A stretch of 64,000 nt of DNA from Streptomyces sp. Go-475 (lineage in GTDB: Bacteria > Actinomycetota > Actinomycetes > Streptomycetales > Streptomycetaceae). Location of the stretch: NCBI RefSeq assembly GCF_003330845.1, contig NZ_CP026121.1:3019501-3083500 (forward strand), in the 5' to 3' direction. Position numbers and translations under genes: made by a program. Shown here piece by piece: positions 31,978 to 41,027 of the stretch; position 1 is the first letter of the stretch; each line of letters starts with the position of its first letter. The notes below the pieces were generated by a model. The model searched no databases. It had not been told where the DNA came from and was given only the letters and a program-made list of their open reading frames with translations.

Positions 31978-33810
31978 GTGGACCGTTTCGCCGACCCCGA
32001 CGCGCTCCCGGGCTGGTTCGCCGCCCTGCCCGACCGTGCCGAAGCCGCCCCGGTCGGCGCCGCGCTGCGCCGCTGGGCCGTGCGGGAGGTCAGCCATGCG
32101 TCGGGGCGGCCCTGGCTGCTCGGCCGCTGGGACGACGGCGCCCTGACCGTCGGCGCGGCCGGGCCCTCCCGCGTCGCGGTGCTCGGTGAACACGCCGTCA
32201 CCGGCGCGGAGCTGAGCGCGGTCGCCGGGCGGCTGCGCACCGCCGCCGACAGCGACAGGGCGGTCGGTTCGTTCGCCGGGAGTTTCCATCTGGTCGCGTC
32301 CGCCGGCGGATGTGTACGCATTCAGGGCAGTGTCACCGGGCTGCGGCCCGTTTTCCATGCCCGCGTCGGTGATGTGGTGGTGGCCGGTGACCGGGCCGAT
32401 GTCCTCGCCCGGCTGCTCGACGCGCAACTCGACGAGCGGCTGCTGGCGGTGCGTCTGCTGAATTCGTTCGCGCTGCACCCGGTGGCGGGCCTGCCCGTGT
32501 GGCAGGGCGTCGCGGTGTTGCCGGGCGGCCACTGCCTGCTGCTCGACCGGGACGGCCGGGAGCGGCAGGTCCGGTGGTGGAGTCCGCCCGAGCCGGTCGT
32601 GCCGATGGCCGAGGGCGCCGCGAGGCTGCGGGAGGAGCTGGGTGCCGCCGTGGCGGCCCGGGTCCGGGGGCGTGAGCTGGTGAGCTGCGATCTGGGCGGG
32701 CTGGACTCCACCTCCGTGTGCGCCCTGGCGGCCGGCGGGAGCGCCCGGGTCGTCGCCTACACCGCCGACGGCCGTGATCCCATGAGCGACGACGTGGCCT
32801 GGGCCCGCCGTACCGTGGCCGGGCTGGACGGCGTCGAGCACCACGTCTTCGCCGGGGACGCGGTGCCGTTGGTCTACGACGGGCTGGACGAGGCGGACGA
32901 CCTGTTCGACGAGCCGTGCCCGGCCGTCGTGCATCGCGGCGGATGGCTGGTGATCCCGCGGTCCGCCGCGGCGCGCGGCTCACGGCTGCATCTGACCGGG
33001 TTCGGCGGGGACGAGCTGCTGGCGGGTTCGCCGGCGCATCTGCACGCGCTGCTGCGCAGCCACCCCCGCGTGGCGTGGCAGCGGGTGCGCGGGTTCGCCG
33101 CCCAGCGGCCCTGGTCGTACCGGCAGACGCTGCGGCAGTTGCGGGACGGCAGCCCCTACCGGGCCTGGCTCGCCCGGGTCGCGGAGCAGCTCACCGCCGT
33201 ACCGCCCCCGGAGGACACCCCGACCCTGGACTGGGGGATGCCGCCGCGGCTGCCGCCGTGGGCGACCGGGGACGCCGTCGCGGCCGTGCGGGACGTGATC
33301 CGCGACGCGGCCCGGACGGCGGAGCCGCTGGCCCCCACGCGCGGGCAGCACGTCGAGCTGGAGGCGATGCGGAGCACCTCGCGGATGGTCCGGCAGTTGG
33401 GGCAGATGGCCGCGCGGCTGGGGGTGGGCCTCGCCGCCCCGTACTACGACGACCGGGTCGTGGAGGCGGGCCTGGCGGTGCGGCCGCAGGACCGGGTCAC
33501 GCCCTGGCGGTACAAGCCGCTGATCGTCGAGGCCATGCGGGGTGTGGTGCCCGAGGAGAGCCTGTCCCGGCACACCAAGGACGAGGGCGCGCACGACGTG
33601 GAGGCCGGGCTGCGGGAGAACCGGGCCGGGCTGCTCGCCCTGTGCGAGGACTCGCGGCTGGCCCGGCTGGGCCTGGTCGACGCCGACGCCCTGCGCGAGG
33701 TGTGCCGCCGTCCGCTGCCGCCGTCGCTGCAGTTCGACGCCCTGTACCAGACGGTGGCGTGCGAGGTCTGGCTGCGCGCGCTGCAGGGCGCCGCGGCCGT
33801 ACCGTCCTGA
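31978..33810 (+). CDS. Lasso peptide macrolactam synthetase (asparagine synthase-like)
   Basis: This 610-residue protein resembles asparagine synthetase B. The N-terminal third is a degenerate glutaminase-like domain without the catalytic Cys. The rest is an ATP pyrophosphatase domain with a modified PP-loop, S-C-D-L-G-G-L-D-S-T-S near residues 236-246, and LTGFGGDELLAG. In lasso pathways this enzyme adenylates the Asp/Glu side chain of the precursor, here Glu8 of the core, and closes the ring on residue 1 within the folded peptide. GTG 31978 follows AAGGAGGG. It is the second gene of the cluster. Confidence 0.9.
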   Translation: MDRFADPDALPGWFAALPDRAEAAPVGAALRRWAVREVSHASGRPWLLGRWDDGALTVGAAGPSRVAVLGEHAVTGAELSAVAGRLRTAADSDRAVGSFAGSFHLVASAGGCVRIQGSVTGLRPVFHARVGDVVVAGDRADVLARLLDAQLDERLLAVRLLNSFALHPVAGLPVWQGVAVLPGGHCLLLDRDGRERQVRWWSPPEPVVPMAEGAARLREELGAAVAARVRGRELVSCDLGGLDSTSVCALAAGGSARVVAYTADGRDPMSDDVAWARRTVAGLDGVEHHVFAGDAVPLVYDGLDEADDLFDEPCPAVVHRGGWLVIPRSAAARGSRLHLTGFGGDELLAGSPAHLHALLRSHPRVAWQRVRGFAAQRPWSYRQTLRQLRDGSPYRAWLARVAEQLTAVPPPEDTPTLDWGMPPRLPPWATGDAVAAVRDVIRDAARTAEPLAPTRGQHVELEAMRSTSRMVRQLGQMAARLGVGLAAPYYDDRVVEAGLAVRPQDRVTPWRYKPLIVEAMRGVVPEESLSRHTKDEGAHDVEAGLRENRAGLLALCEDSRLARLGLVDADALREVCRRPLPPSLQFDALYQTVACEVWLRALQGAAAVPS

Positions 33811-33826
33811 GTCCGAAGGAGACGTC

Positions 33827-34117
33827 ATGACGCTCAAGCTGCGTGCGGGTGTGTACACCGCCGAGACCGAGTACGGGATCGCGCTGCTGGACGAGGACCG
33901 CGACCAGTACTGGACCCTCAACCCCACCGCCGCCGTCGTCGTGCGGGCCCTGCTGGACGGCGGGGGCGCCGAGGACGCCGTGCGGGAGCTGACCGCCGAG
34001 TACGAGGTGGACGCCGACAGCGCCGGGCGGGACGTCCGGGAACTGGTCGGCGAACTGCGGGCGGCGGGCCTGGTGGAGGAGGACACCCGGCGTGGCGTGC
34101 GCGGGCGGTCGTCATGA
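33827..34117 (+). CDS. Lasso peptide RRE protein (PqqD-like, B1)
   Basis: This 96-residue winged-helix protein is of PqqD type: GIALLDEDRDQYWTLNPTAAVVVRALL, then A-V-R-E-L-T-A-E-Y-E-V-D and LVGELRAAGLVE. It binds the YxxPxL leader motif of the precursor and delivers it to the peptidase and cyclase. ATG 33827 follows GAAGGAGA, 16 bp after the cyclase stop. Its TGA overlaps the ATG of the B2 peptidase (ATGA), as expected because B1 and B2 act as a complex. Confidence 0.9.
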   Translation: MTLKLRAGVYTAETEYGIALLDEDRDQYWTLNPTAAVVVRALLDGGGAEDAVRELTAEYEVDADSAGRDVRELVGELRAAGLVEEDTRRGVRGRSS

Positions 34118-34605
34118 GTTCGCCGGAGGTCGTCGCGCACGCGCCGCGTGCGGTGCCGCCGCTGCGGCGGCTGGAGGTGCGGCTGGTGGTGGCCGTAGCG
34201 CGGCTGCTGGCCACCCGGCGGCCCCGGCGCGTACGGACCGTGCTGGAGCGGCTCAGCCGGGGTGCCCGCCCGGCCACCGTCGAGGAGACGCGGGCGGCCC
34301 GGGACGCCGTGGTCGCCGTCAGCCTGGCGTGCGCGGGGCGGGAGGGCTGCCTGCCCCGGTCCCTGTCCACGGCCCTGCTGTGCCGGCTGCACGGCCGGTG
34401 GCCCACCTGGTGCGTGGGGGCGCGGCGGCTGCCGCCGTTCGGTGCGCACGCCTGGGTGGAGGCGGAGGGGGTGCCGGTGGGCGAGGAGTACCCGCCCGGC
34501 TACTTCCGGCCGCTGTTCACCGTGCCGTGCGCGGAGGACGGACACCGGGGCCGGTCGGCGGTGCGTGCCGGACGGGACGCGGACGCCGGGTCCCGGCTGC
34601 CGTGA
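34114..34605 (+). CDS. Lasso peptide leader peptidase (transglutaminase-like, B2)
   Basis: This 163-residue protein carries the cysteine-protease core of lasso B2 enzymes: Cys about 77 in REGCLPRSLSTALLCRL and His about 111 in FGAHAWVEAEG. The usual acidic third residue is not obvious; a glutamate in VGEEYP may serve. It removes the leader after T-G so the new Leu1 amine can be cyclised. The last 30 residues are basic and divergent. It overlaps the B1 gene by four bases and precedes the exporter gene by 28 bp. Confidence 0.9.
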   Translation: MSSPEVVAHAPRAVPPLRRLEVRLVVAVARLLATRRPRRVRTVLERLSRGARPATVEETRAARDAVVAVSLACAGREGCLPRSLSTALLCRLHGRWPTWCVGARRLPPFGAHAWVEAEGVPVGEEYPPGYFRPLFTVPCAEDGHRGRSAVRAGRDADAGSRLP

Positions 34606-34633
34606 GCGCCGGGCGTGGGAGGAAGCGTCAGCC

Positions 34634-36424
34634 GTGACTTCCTGGCGTGGGAGGAGGACCACGGGTAACCGGGTGGGTCCCCGGGACGTCCTGCGCCTGC
34701 TGCGCGGGCACCGCCGGCGGGTCGCCCTCGCCGTGCTGCTGACGCTGGGCGCGACGGGCCTCGGTCTCGCCCAGCCGCTGCTGGTGCGGCGGGTCATCGA
34801 GTCGGCCGCGTCCGGGAGCGCGATCGGGCCGGTCGTCGGTCTCCTCGTGGTGTTCTTCCTGGCCCAGGCGCTGGTGCAGGGCCTCGCCCAGTACGTCCTG
34901 GCCCGCACCGGCGAGGGTGTCGTGCTGGGCGTCCGGCTCGGGCTGATCCGGCATGTGCTGCGGCTGCCCATGGCCTCCTACGACCGGCATCGCGTCGGTG
35001 ACCTGATCTCCCGGGTCAGCACCGACAGCACCACGCTGCGGCTGCTGGTCGCCGAGGGGTTCACGGACGCGGTGACGGGCGGCATCGGACTGGCCGGGGT
35101 CGTGGCGCTGATGATCTGGCTGGACTGGACGATGTTCCTCGTCGTGCTGGCCGTGGTGACGCTGGGCACGGTCCTGGTCGGCTCGGTGCTGCGCGGCATC
35201 GCGTCGGCGTCCCTGGCCACGCAGCGGGCCACGGGGGCGATGACCGCCGACCTGGAGCGGGCGCTCGGCGCCATCCGCACCGTCCGGGCCAGCCGTGCCG
35301 AGCAGCGCGAGTCGGAGCGCATCGGCGGCGGGGCCAGGTCGGCGTACGCGGGGAGCGTGCGGATGGCGAAGCTGGACGCGGTGGTGGCCCCGGCCGTCGA
35401 ACTGGCCGTGAAGGGGTCGTTCATCGTCGTGCTGCTGATCGGCGGACTGCGGGTCGCCGACCGGCAGGGGTCGCTGGCGGATCTGGCCGCCTTCCTGCTG
35501 TACATGATCTATCTGGTGGGTCCGATCGGGACGGTGTTCCAGTCCGTCAGCACCATGCAGCAGGGCGTGGGCGCCTACCGCCGGATCACCGAGGTGCTGG
35601 CGCTGCCCACCGAGCGGGACGCGGCGCCCCGGCGGCCGGCGCCCCGCCCCGACGGTGCCGCCCGGCCGCCCCTGCTGGCGTTCCGGGACGTCTGGTTCGG
35701 CTACGAACCGGACCGGCCCGTGCTGCGCGGGGTGTCCTTCGAGGTGCCCGAGCACGCCCATGTCGCCCTGATCGGCAGCTCCGGCGTCGGAAAGTCGACC
35801 GTCTTCGCGCTCGTCGAGCGGTTCTACGACCCCGACCGCGGCCGGATCGAGTTCGACGGCCGGGACGTACGGGCGGTGGGCCGCGCGGCGCACCGGGCCC
35901 GGGTCGGCCTGGTGGAGCAGCAGGCGCCGGTGCTCTACGGCACGCTGCGGGAGAACCTGACGTACGCCGTTCCCGACGCGCCGCCCGAGGAGGTGGAGCG
36001 GGTCGTCGGCATGGTGCACCTGACGGACCTGGTGGCACGGCTGCCGCAGGGCCTGGACACCGACGCCGGGGAGCACGGCACGGCGCTGTCCGGCGGGGAG
36101 CGGCAGCGGATCGCCATCGCCCGGTCGCTGCTGGCCCGGCCCCGGCTGCTGTTGCTGGACGAGCCGACCGCGCACCTGGACGCCGTCAGTGAGGAGGCGT
36201 TGCGCCGGTCGATCCGCGAGGTGTCGGCGGAGTGCACCCTGCTGGTGATCGCCCACCGCATGTCGACGATCCGCGCCGCGGACCTGGTCCTGGTGCTCGA
36301 CGAGGGCCGCGTCGTCGCCGCGGGCAGTCACGCCCACCTGGCCGCCACCAGTGAGCACTACCGGCGCCTCGTCCACACCCGGCAGCCGGGGGAGGCCGGC
36401 GCGTCCCGTGCGGGGGCCGGGTGA
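34634..36424 (+). CDS. Lasso peptide ABC exporter (TMD-NBD half transporter)
   Basis: This 596-residue half transporter has six membrane helices in residues 30-320 and an ATPase domain in residues 350-585. The ATPase has Walker A G-S-S-G-V-G-K-S-T, signature L-S-G-G-E-R-Q-R, Walker B LLLLDEPTAHLD and the H-loop in LVIAHRMST. It should work as a homodimer and export the mature lasso peptide, which also gives self-protection. GTG 34634 follows GGAGGA. Position as last gene of the cluster is typical of the D gene. No isopeptidase or regulator gene is present. Confidence 0.9.
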   Translation: MTSWRGRRTTGNRVGPRDVLRLLRGHRRRVALAVLLTLGATGLGLAQPLLVRRVIESAASGSAIGPVVGLLVVFFLAQALVQGLAQYVLARTGEGVVLGVRLGLIRHVLRLPMASYDRHRVGDLISRVSTDSTTLRLLVAEGFTDAVTGGIGLAGVVALMIWLDWTMFLVVLAVVTLGTVLVGSVLRGIASASLATQRATGAMTADLERALGAIRTVRASRAEQRESERIGGGARSAYAGSVRMAKLDAVVAPAVELAVKGSFIVVLLIGGLRVADRQGSLADLAAFLLYMIYLVGPIGTVFQSVSTMQQGVGAYRRITEVLALPTERDAAPRRPAPRPDGAARPPLLAFRDVWFGYEPDRPVLRGVSFEVPEHAHVALIGSSGVGKSTVFALVERFYDPDRGRIEFDGRDVRAVGRAAHRARVGLVEQQAPVLYGTLRENLTYAVPDAPPEEVERVVGMVHLTDLVARLPQGLDTDAGEHGTALSGGERQRIAIARSLLARPRLLLLDEPTAHLDAVSEEALRRSIREVSAECTLLVIAHRMSTIRAADLVLVLDEGRVVAAGSHAHLAATSEHYRRLVHTRQPGEAGASRAGAG

Positions 36425-36803
36425 CGCGTGGCCGAAAGCAGCGGCTCACCCGCCCCGTCCCGCCGCCGGCGCCTCTCGCGTACCGATTTCCGGAAATCCG
36501 GGCCGAGTCGGGAACCCGGGCCGGACTCGCGTCGTCCAATCCCAGGCCGCCGGGGAGTCACCTCGGTGCGGTGTCGGCCCTCGCTGCTGGCTGCGATCGC
36601 TGACCACCCTCTCCGCCGTACCGCGGCCGGCGGCACCGCCGCCATCGGCGCGCCCCCCTCCAACCGCGCCGGTGGCGGCCCCTTCCCGGTTACTGTGCAT
36701 TCCCTTGACTGGCAGAAACTTCCCGGTTATTGCTGACCTCTTGGAAGTTTCCTTCAGATTTCCTTCAGCGGATCCGAGCGGATCACCTCCGGAAGGAGCC
36801 CAC
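36425..36803. promoter_or_regulatory. Upstream region of the GH3 gene with symmetric elements
   Basis: This 379-bp gap has no credible gene. It contains the palindrome GATTTCCGGAAATC (36485-36498) and an inverted repeat GAAACTTCC (36715-36723) / GGAAGTTTC (36743-36751) with a 19-bp spacer. A doubled TTTCCTTCAG follows, then the GGAAGGAG ribosome site of the hexosaminidase gene. The paired arms are good candidates for a repressor site or leader stem-loop. Confidence 0.5.
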
Positions 36804-38648
36804 GTGCACGACACCGGCACGGGAAGCACGGGAAGCACGGGAAACACCGCACAGCCCTCCAGACGTACCGTCCTCGCCGCCACCGCGGGAGTCACCGCCG
36901 CCCTCGCGGCCGCCGGGCCCGCGTCCGCCGCCGACACCCCGGACGACCGCCGGCTCCGCGCCCTCGTCTCCCGCATGACGCCGGAGGAGAAGGTCGGGCA
37001 GCTCTTCGTGATGCGGGTCTACGGCCACTCCGCCACCGCCCCCGACCAGGCCGACATCGACGCCAACCTCAAGGAGATCGGGGTCCGTACGGCCGCCGAG
37101 CTGGTCGCGAAGTACCGGGTCGGCGGCATCATCTACTTCGCCTGGGCGCACAACACCCGCGAACCGCACCAGATCGCGGACCTGTCCAACGGCATCCAGA
37201 AGGCGTCCCTGGAGCTGCCGCGCGGGCTGCCGGTGCTCATCTCCACCGACCAGGAGCACGGGATCGTCGCCCGGGTGGGCAAACCCGCCACGCTGTTCCC
37301 GGGCGCCATGGCCGTGGGGGCGGGCGGGTCGCGGCCGGACGCCCGGACGCTGGGCCGGATCGCGGGCGCCGAGCTGCGCGCGATGGGCATCCGGCAGGAC
37401 TACTCCCCCGTCGCCGACGTGAACGTCAACCCGGCCAACCCGGTCATCGGCGTACGGTCCTTCGGCGCCGCACCGCGGGCGGTGGCCGCGCTGGTGGCCG
37501 CCGAGGTCGCCGGGTACCAGGGGTCCGGGGTCGCCGCGACCGCCAAGCACTTCCCCGGGCACGGGGACACCAACGTCGACAGCCACACCGGCTTCCCCAC
37601 CATCACGCACAGCCGGGAGCTGTGGGAGAAGCTGGACGCCCCGCCGTTCCGGGCCGCCATCGCCGCCGGCATCGACTCGATCATGACCGCGCACCTGATG
37701 GTCCCCGCCCTGGACGACTCCGGCGACCCGGCCACCCTCTCCCGCCCGATCCTCACCGGCATCCTGCGCGAGAAGCTCGGCTACGACGGGGTCGTGGTCA
37801 CCGACTCCCTCGGCATGGAGGGCGTGCGGACCAAGTACGGCGACGACCGGGTGCCGGTGCTCGCGCTGAAGGCGGGCGTGGACCAGCTCCTCAACCCGCC
37901 CGACCTGGACCTCGCGTGGAACGCCGTCCTGGCCGCCGTGCGCGGGGGCGAGCTGACCGAAGCCCGGCTGGACACCTCGGTCCTGCGGATCCTGCGGCTC
38001 AAGGCGAAGCTCGGGCTGTTCCGTTCGCCGTACGTCACCCACGGCGGCGTCGACCGGACCGTCGGGACCCGGGCGCATCTGGCGGCGGCCGACCGGATCG
38101 CCGAGCGGACGACCACACTGCTCGTCAACGAGGGGCGGCTGCTGCCGCTGTCCCGGCGCCGGTACCCCAAGGTGCTCGTGGTCGGGGCCGACCCGGCCTC
38201 GCCGACCGGGACGACCGGGCCGCCCACCGGCGTGCTCGCGGGCGCGCTGACCGAACTGGGCTTCGCGGCCACCGCCCTGCCGACCGGCACGGCACCCTCC
38301 GCGGCGACCGTCGCCCGGGCGGTCGCGGCGGCGCGGGACGCGGACGCGGTGGTGGCCGCCACCTACAACGTCGGCGCGGGCAGCGCCCAGCAGACACTGG
38401 TCGAGCAGCTCGCGGCGACCGGGCGGCCGGTCGTGGCGGTCGCGATCCGCAACCCGTACGACGTGGCCCGGCTGCCGTCCGCCGCGGCCTGCCTGGCCGC
38501 CTACTCCTGGACCGACGTCGAACTGCGGGCCGCCGCCCGGGTGATCGCCGGGCGGGTGGAGCCGCGCGGGAAGCTCCCGGTGGCGGTGCGGCGGGCGGAT
38601 GATCCGGAGCAGGTGCTGTACCCGATCGGGTACGGGCTGACGTACTAG
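36804..38648 (+). CDS. Tat-exported glycoside hydrolase family 3 (beta-N-acetylhexosaminidase type)
   Basis: This 614-residue protein starts with a twin-arginine signal (SRRTVLAATAGVTAALAAAGPASA, cut after residue about 46). The GH3 barrel has the NagZ-type acid/base loop K-H-F-P-G-H-G-D-T-N-V-D-S-H near residues 247-260 and the nucleophile Asp in VVVTDSLGMEGV near 333. A second alpha/beta domain ends in YPIGYGLTY. The KHFPGHG loop marks enzymes that cleave N-acetylglucosamine from cell-wall or chitin fragments. GTG 36804 follows GGAAGGAG. It acts outside the membrane. Confidence 0.9.
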   Translation: MHDTGTGSTGSTGNTAQPSRRTVLAATAGVTAALAAAGPASAADTPDDRRLRALVSRMTPEEKVGQLFVMRVYGHSATAPDQADIDANLKEIGVRTAAELVAKYRVGGIIYFAWAHNTREPHQIADLSNGIQKASLELPRGLPVLISTDQEHGIVARVGKPATLFPGAMAVGAGGSRPDARTLGRIAGAELRAMGIRQDYSPVADVNVNPANPVIGVRSFGAAPRAVAALVAAEVAGYQGSGVAATAKHFPGHGDTNVDSHTGFPTITHSRELWEKLDAPPFRAAIAAGIDSIMTAHLMVPALDDSGDPATLSRPILTGILREKLGYDGVVVTDSLGMEGVRTKYGDDRVPVLALKAGVDQLLNPPDLDLAWNAVLAAVRGGELTEARLDTSVLRILRLKAKLGLFRSPYVTHGGVDRTVGTRAHLAAADRIAERTTTLLVNEGRLLPLSRRRYPKVLVVGADPASPTGTTGPPTGVLAGALTELGFAATALPTGTAPSAATVARAVAAARDADAVVAATYNVGAGSAQQTLVEQLAATGRPVVAVAIRNPYDVARLPSAAACLAAYSWTDVELRAAARVIAGRVEPRGKLPVAVRRADDPEQVLYPIGYGLTY

Positions 38649-38794
38649 ACGTACGCCACGGACCGGGCACACCACCCCCAAGGTGCGCAAACCGACCCGT
38701 GAGCCTGGCGTGCGCCCACCCGGAGAGTCACGCTGGGCCAGGGCCTGTCGTTTGTGATCTGGACGACGGGCCCTGGGCACTCGGGGGGATGGCG

Positions 38795-39451
38795 ATGCGC
38801 GAGAGAAGTTCGGCGGGGGTGGTGTGCGGGCTGCTGGTGCTGCTCGGAGCGCTGCTGACCGGGTGCCAGAGCCCGTCGGCGGGCGTGGCGGAGGACGGCC
38901 GGCCGGGCGAGCCGGCGACCGGGAGTCCCTCCGCGGTGTCGCCGCCGCCGACCCGGCCGTCCGGGTACGGGGCGGTGTTCCTCGCGGTCGACGAGTGCAG
39001 TTCGTTCGGCACGACGAGCTTCACCGAGGTGCCGTGCTCCGGGGAGCGGGCGGCGGCGCGGGTCGTGGCGCGGCACGACGGCGCGGTGCGGGACGGGCCG
39101 CGCTGCCCGGCGACCACCGACTTCGTGCTGCACATCAGCGAGCAGCGGCCCGCGTCCGACGAGGACGGCGACGGGGCGGTGCCGCAGGGCTACGCGTGCA
39201 TGCGCAACCTCCAGCCGCCGCATCCGGGCGACCCGGGCGGCGGGGGCGGTCCGCGCACCATCGTCGGCGACTGCGTCTACAGCTCCGGCGACGGGCAGGT
39301 CCGCGAGGCGGCGTGCGACGGGAAGGGCGAGCAGCGGCCGGAGTTCAAGGTGACCCGGGCGGTCGCCGCGCGGGGCGACTGCCCCGCCTCGACCGCCCTG
39401 TACGTCCGCCTCGGCGGGGACCGGCCGGTGGGGTGCGCCCGGCCGCTGTGA
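38795..39451 (+). CDS. Cysteine-rich lipoprotein of unknown function
   Basis: This 218-residue protein has a lipoprotein signal ending in the lipobox L-L-T-G-C. A proline/serine-rich linker and a domain with eight further cysteines, likely four disulfides, follow. Two similar halves (YGAVFLAVDECSSF...VPCSG...RCPA and TIVGDCVYSS...ACDGK...GDCPA) suggest an internal duplication. It would be anchored on the outer face of the membrane. I do not recognise the family. ATG 38795 is preferred over 38789 because of the GGGGGG run before it. Confidence 0.75.
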   Translation: MRERSSAGVVCGLLVLLGALLTGCQSPSAGVAEDGRPGEPATGSPSAVSPPPTRPSGYGAVFLAVDECSSFGTTSFTEVPCSGERAAARVVARHDGAVRDGPRCPATTDFVLHISEQRPASDEDGDGAVPQGYACMRNLQPPHPGDPGGGGGPRTIVGDCVYSSGDGQVREAACDGKGEQRPEFKVTRAVAARGDCPASTALYVRLGGDRPVGCARPL

Positions 39452-39476
39452 GCGGCCGGGCGCGGGGACTACGAAT

Positions 39477-40913
39477 TTACGGACGCAGCGTCATCTCGCG
39501 CTGCACGTCCCGCTTGTCCAGCTTGGCGTCGAACTTCGCCAGCGGCTTGGCCGTCTGCGGGTCGGCCTGCACCGTGCTCGGGGCGACACCGGCCCAGTCG
39601 AGGATGCGGGCGGTGGCGAGCGCCTTCTGCTCGGGGACGAGGCCGGCGACGTTGGCGCCGTGGTTCATGCCCGGGGCGGTGAAGACGTAGGAGTCCTTCG
39701 CGCCCTTGCCGAGGCGGAACGGCTCCGCGCTCCACGGGTCGTTCTGGCCGTTGACGAAGAGCATCTGCCGGGCGTTGTGCCGCACCCAGCTGTCGACGTC
39801 CCGCATCGCCTGCGGCTGGAACCGCATGGGGATGTCCCGGGGGACGAAGTTCCGGGGCGGCTGGTAGCCGTAGCGGATGTACTGCTTCTCGATGTGCGGG
39901 AAGCCGATCGTCGGCGCGCCGAGCTGCGTGCCGGCCTGGTAGTAGTACGGCGTGTACTGCTCCAGGCCCTGGTCGGCGTAGGCGGAGAAGCCGGCGATCG
40001 TGTCGACGGAGTCCCAGATCTCGTCGTCGGTGGCGTTCTTGGCGTCGGCCGGGATCTGGTCGCAGTCGGACAGCAGGCTGTACTGCCAGAAGCCCCACAC
40101 GTAGTCCAGGACGGTGGCCTCGTAGGCCTTGTCCAGGCTGCCGATGGTGGTGAAGGTGAGGCCGTTGTCCTGCGCGTAGGCGGCGTACTTCCTCTCCAGC
40201 GGCTCGCGGCGCACCAGCGCCTCGCGCTGCACGGCGTTCAGGCGGTCGCGGCACTCCTTGGTGCCGACGCGGGCGAAGAACCGGTCGTAGGCCGAGTCCT
40301 CCTTGTTCACCACGTCGTTGGGGGCGACGTAGGCGACGACGCCGTCCATGTCACGCGGGTAGAAGCGCTCGTAGTAGGTGGCGGTCATGCCGCCCTTCGA
40401 GCCGCCCGTGGAGATCCACTTCTTGCCGTAGATGCCCTTCAGCGCCGTGAAGACGCGGTGCTGGTCGCTGGCGGCCTGCCAGATGTCCAGCTTGGACCAG
40501 TCGGCCGGCTGGGGCCGGGACGGGGTGAAGAAGCGGTACTCCAGGGAGACCTGGTTGCCGTCCACGATCTGCGTGGGCTCGCTGCGGCGGGGCGTCGTGG
40601 AGACGTTGTAGCCGCTGGTGAAGAAGACCGTCGGGCGCGAGACGTCCTTGTGCAGCACGGTGATGCGCTGCTGGAACGTGCCCTTGGAGGGCCTGCGGTG
40701 ATCGACCGGCTGCGTGTAGTTCAGGACGAAGAAGCGGTAGCCCGTGTACGGCTTCTCCTCGACCAGGCTCATGCCCGGTATGGAGAGCAGCCTTTCCTTG
40801 ATGTCGGTGGTGGCGTCGGTGCCGGTGGCGTCGGCGGCGGTGGCCGCTCCCGCCGTGCCCAAGGTGCCTATGAGCACCGTGAGCGCCAGCAGCCATCTGA
40901 GCGCCTTGCGCAT
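39477..40913 (-). CDS. Secreted tripeptidyl aminopeptidase (peptidase family S37/PS-10)
   Basis: This 478-residue protein has a Sec signal peptide (MRKALRWLLALTVLIGTLG to A-A-T-A-A-D) and a mature alpha/beta-hydrolase-like peptidase. The nucleophile motif W-I-S-T-G-G-S-K-G-G lies near residue 170. FVNGQNDPWSAEPF and APGMNHGAN supply the likely Asp and His. The family removes tripeptides from protein N-termini outside the cell and is abundant in Streptomyces culture fluids. ATG 40913 follows AGGGGAG. An inverted repeat at 40981 may control it. Confidence 0.88.
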   Translation of the reverse strand: MRKALRWLLALTVLIGTLGTAGAATAADATGTDATTDIKERLLSIPGMSLVEEKPYTGYRFFVLNYTQPVDHRRPSKGTFQQRITVLHKDVSRPTVFFTSGYNVSTTPRRSEPTQIVDGNQVSLEYRFFTPSRPQPADWSKLDIWQAASDQHRVFTALKGIYGKKWISTGGSKGGMTATYYERFYPRDMDGVVAYVAPNDVVNKEDSAYDRFFARVGTKECRDRLNAVQREALVRREPLERKYAAYAQDNGLTFTTIGSLDKAYEATVLDYVWGFWQYSLLSDCDQIPADAKNATDDEIWDSVDTIAGFSAYADQGLEQYTPYYYQAGTQLGAPTIGFPHIEKQYIRYGYQPPRNFVPRDIPMRFQPQAMRDVDSWVRHNARQMLFVNGQNDPWSAEPFRLGKGAKDSYVFTAPGMNHGANVAGLVPEQKALATARILDWAGVAPSTVQADPQTAKPLAKFDAKLDKRDVQREMTLRP

Positions 40914-40980
40914 GCACACTCCCCTGTGAGACAGATGTGCGCCGGAAGCTAGCGGACCAACTCGCCCAAGCACCAGGGGA

Positions 40981-40998
40981 CATAGGGAAATCCCTGTG
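40981..40998. promoter_or_regulatory. Inverted repeat upstream of the tripeptidyl aminopeptidase
   Basis: CATAGGGA-AA-TCCCTGTG is an 8-bp inverted repeat with one mismatch, 68 bp upstream of the start codon on the reverse strand. It could be an operator in the promoter region. Confidence 0.4.
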
Positions 40999-41027
40999 CG
41001 CGGGCGCACTTCGGAGGGTGCGGGGAG

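Noticed and set aside
38740..38790. Possible insertion-sequence scar (GGCCTGTCGTTTGTGATCT)
   Set aside because: The sequence felt familiar from transposon ends, but no partner repeat or target duplication is present.
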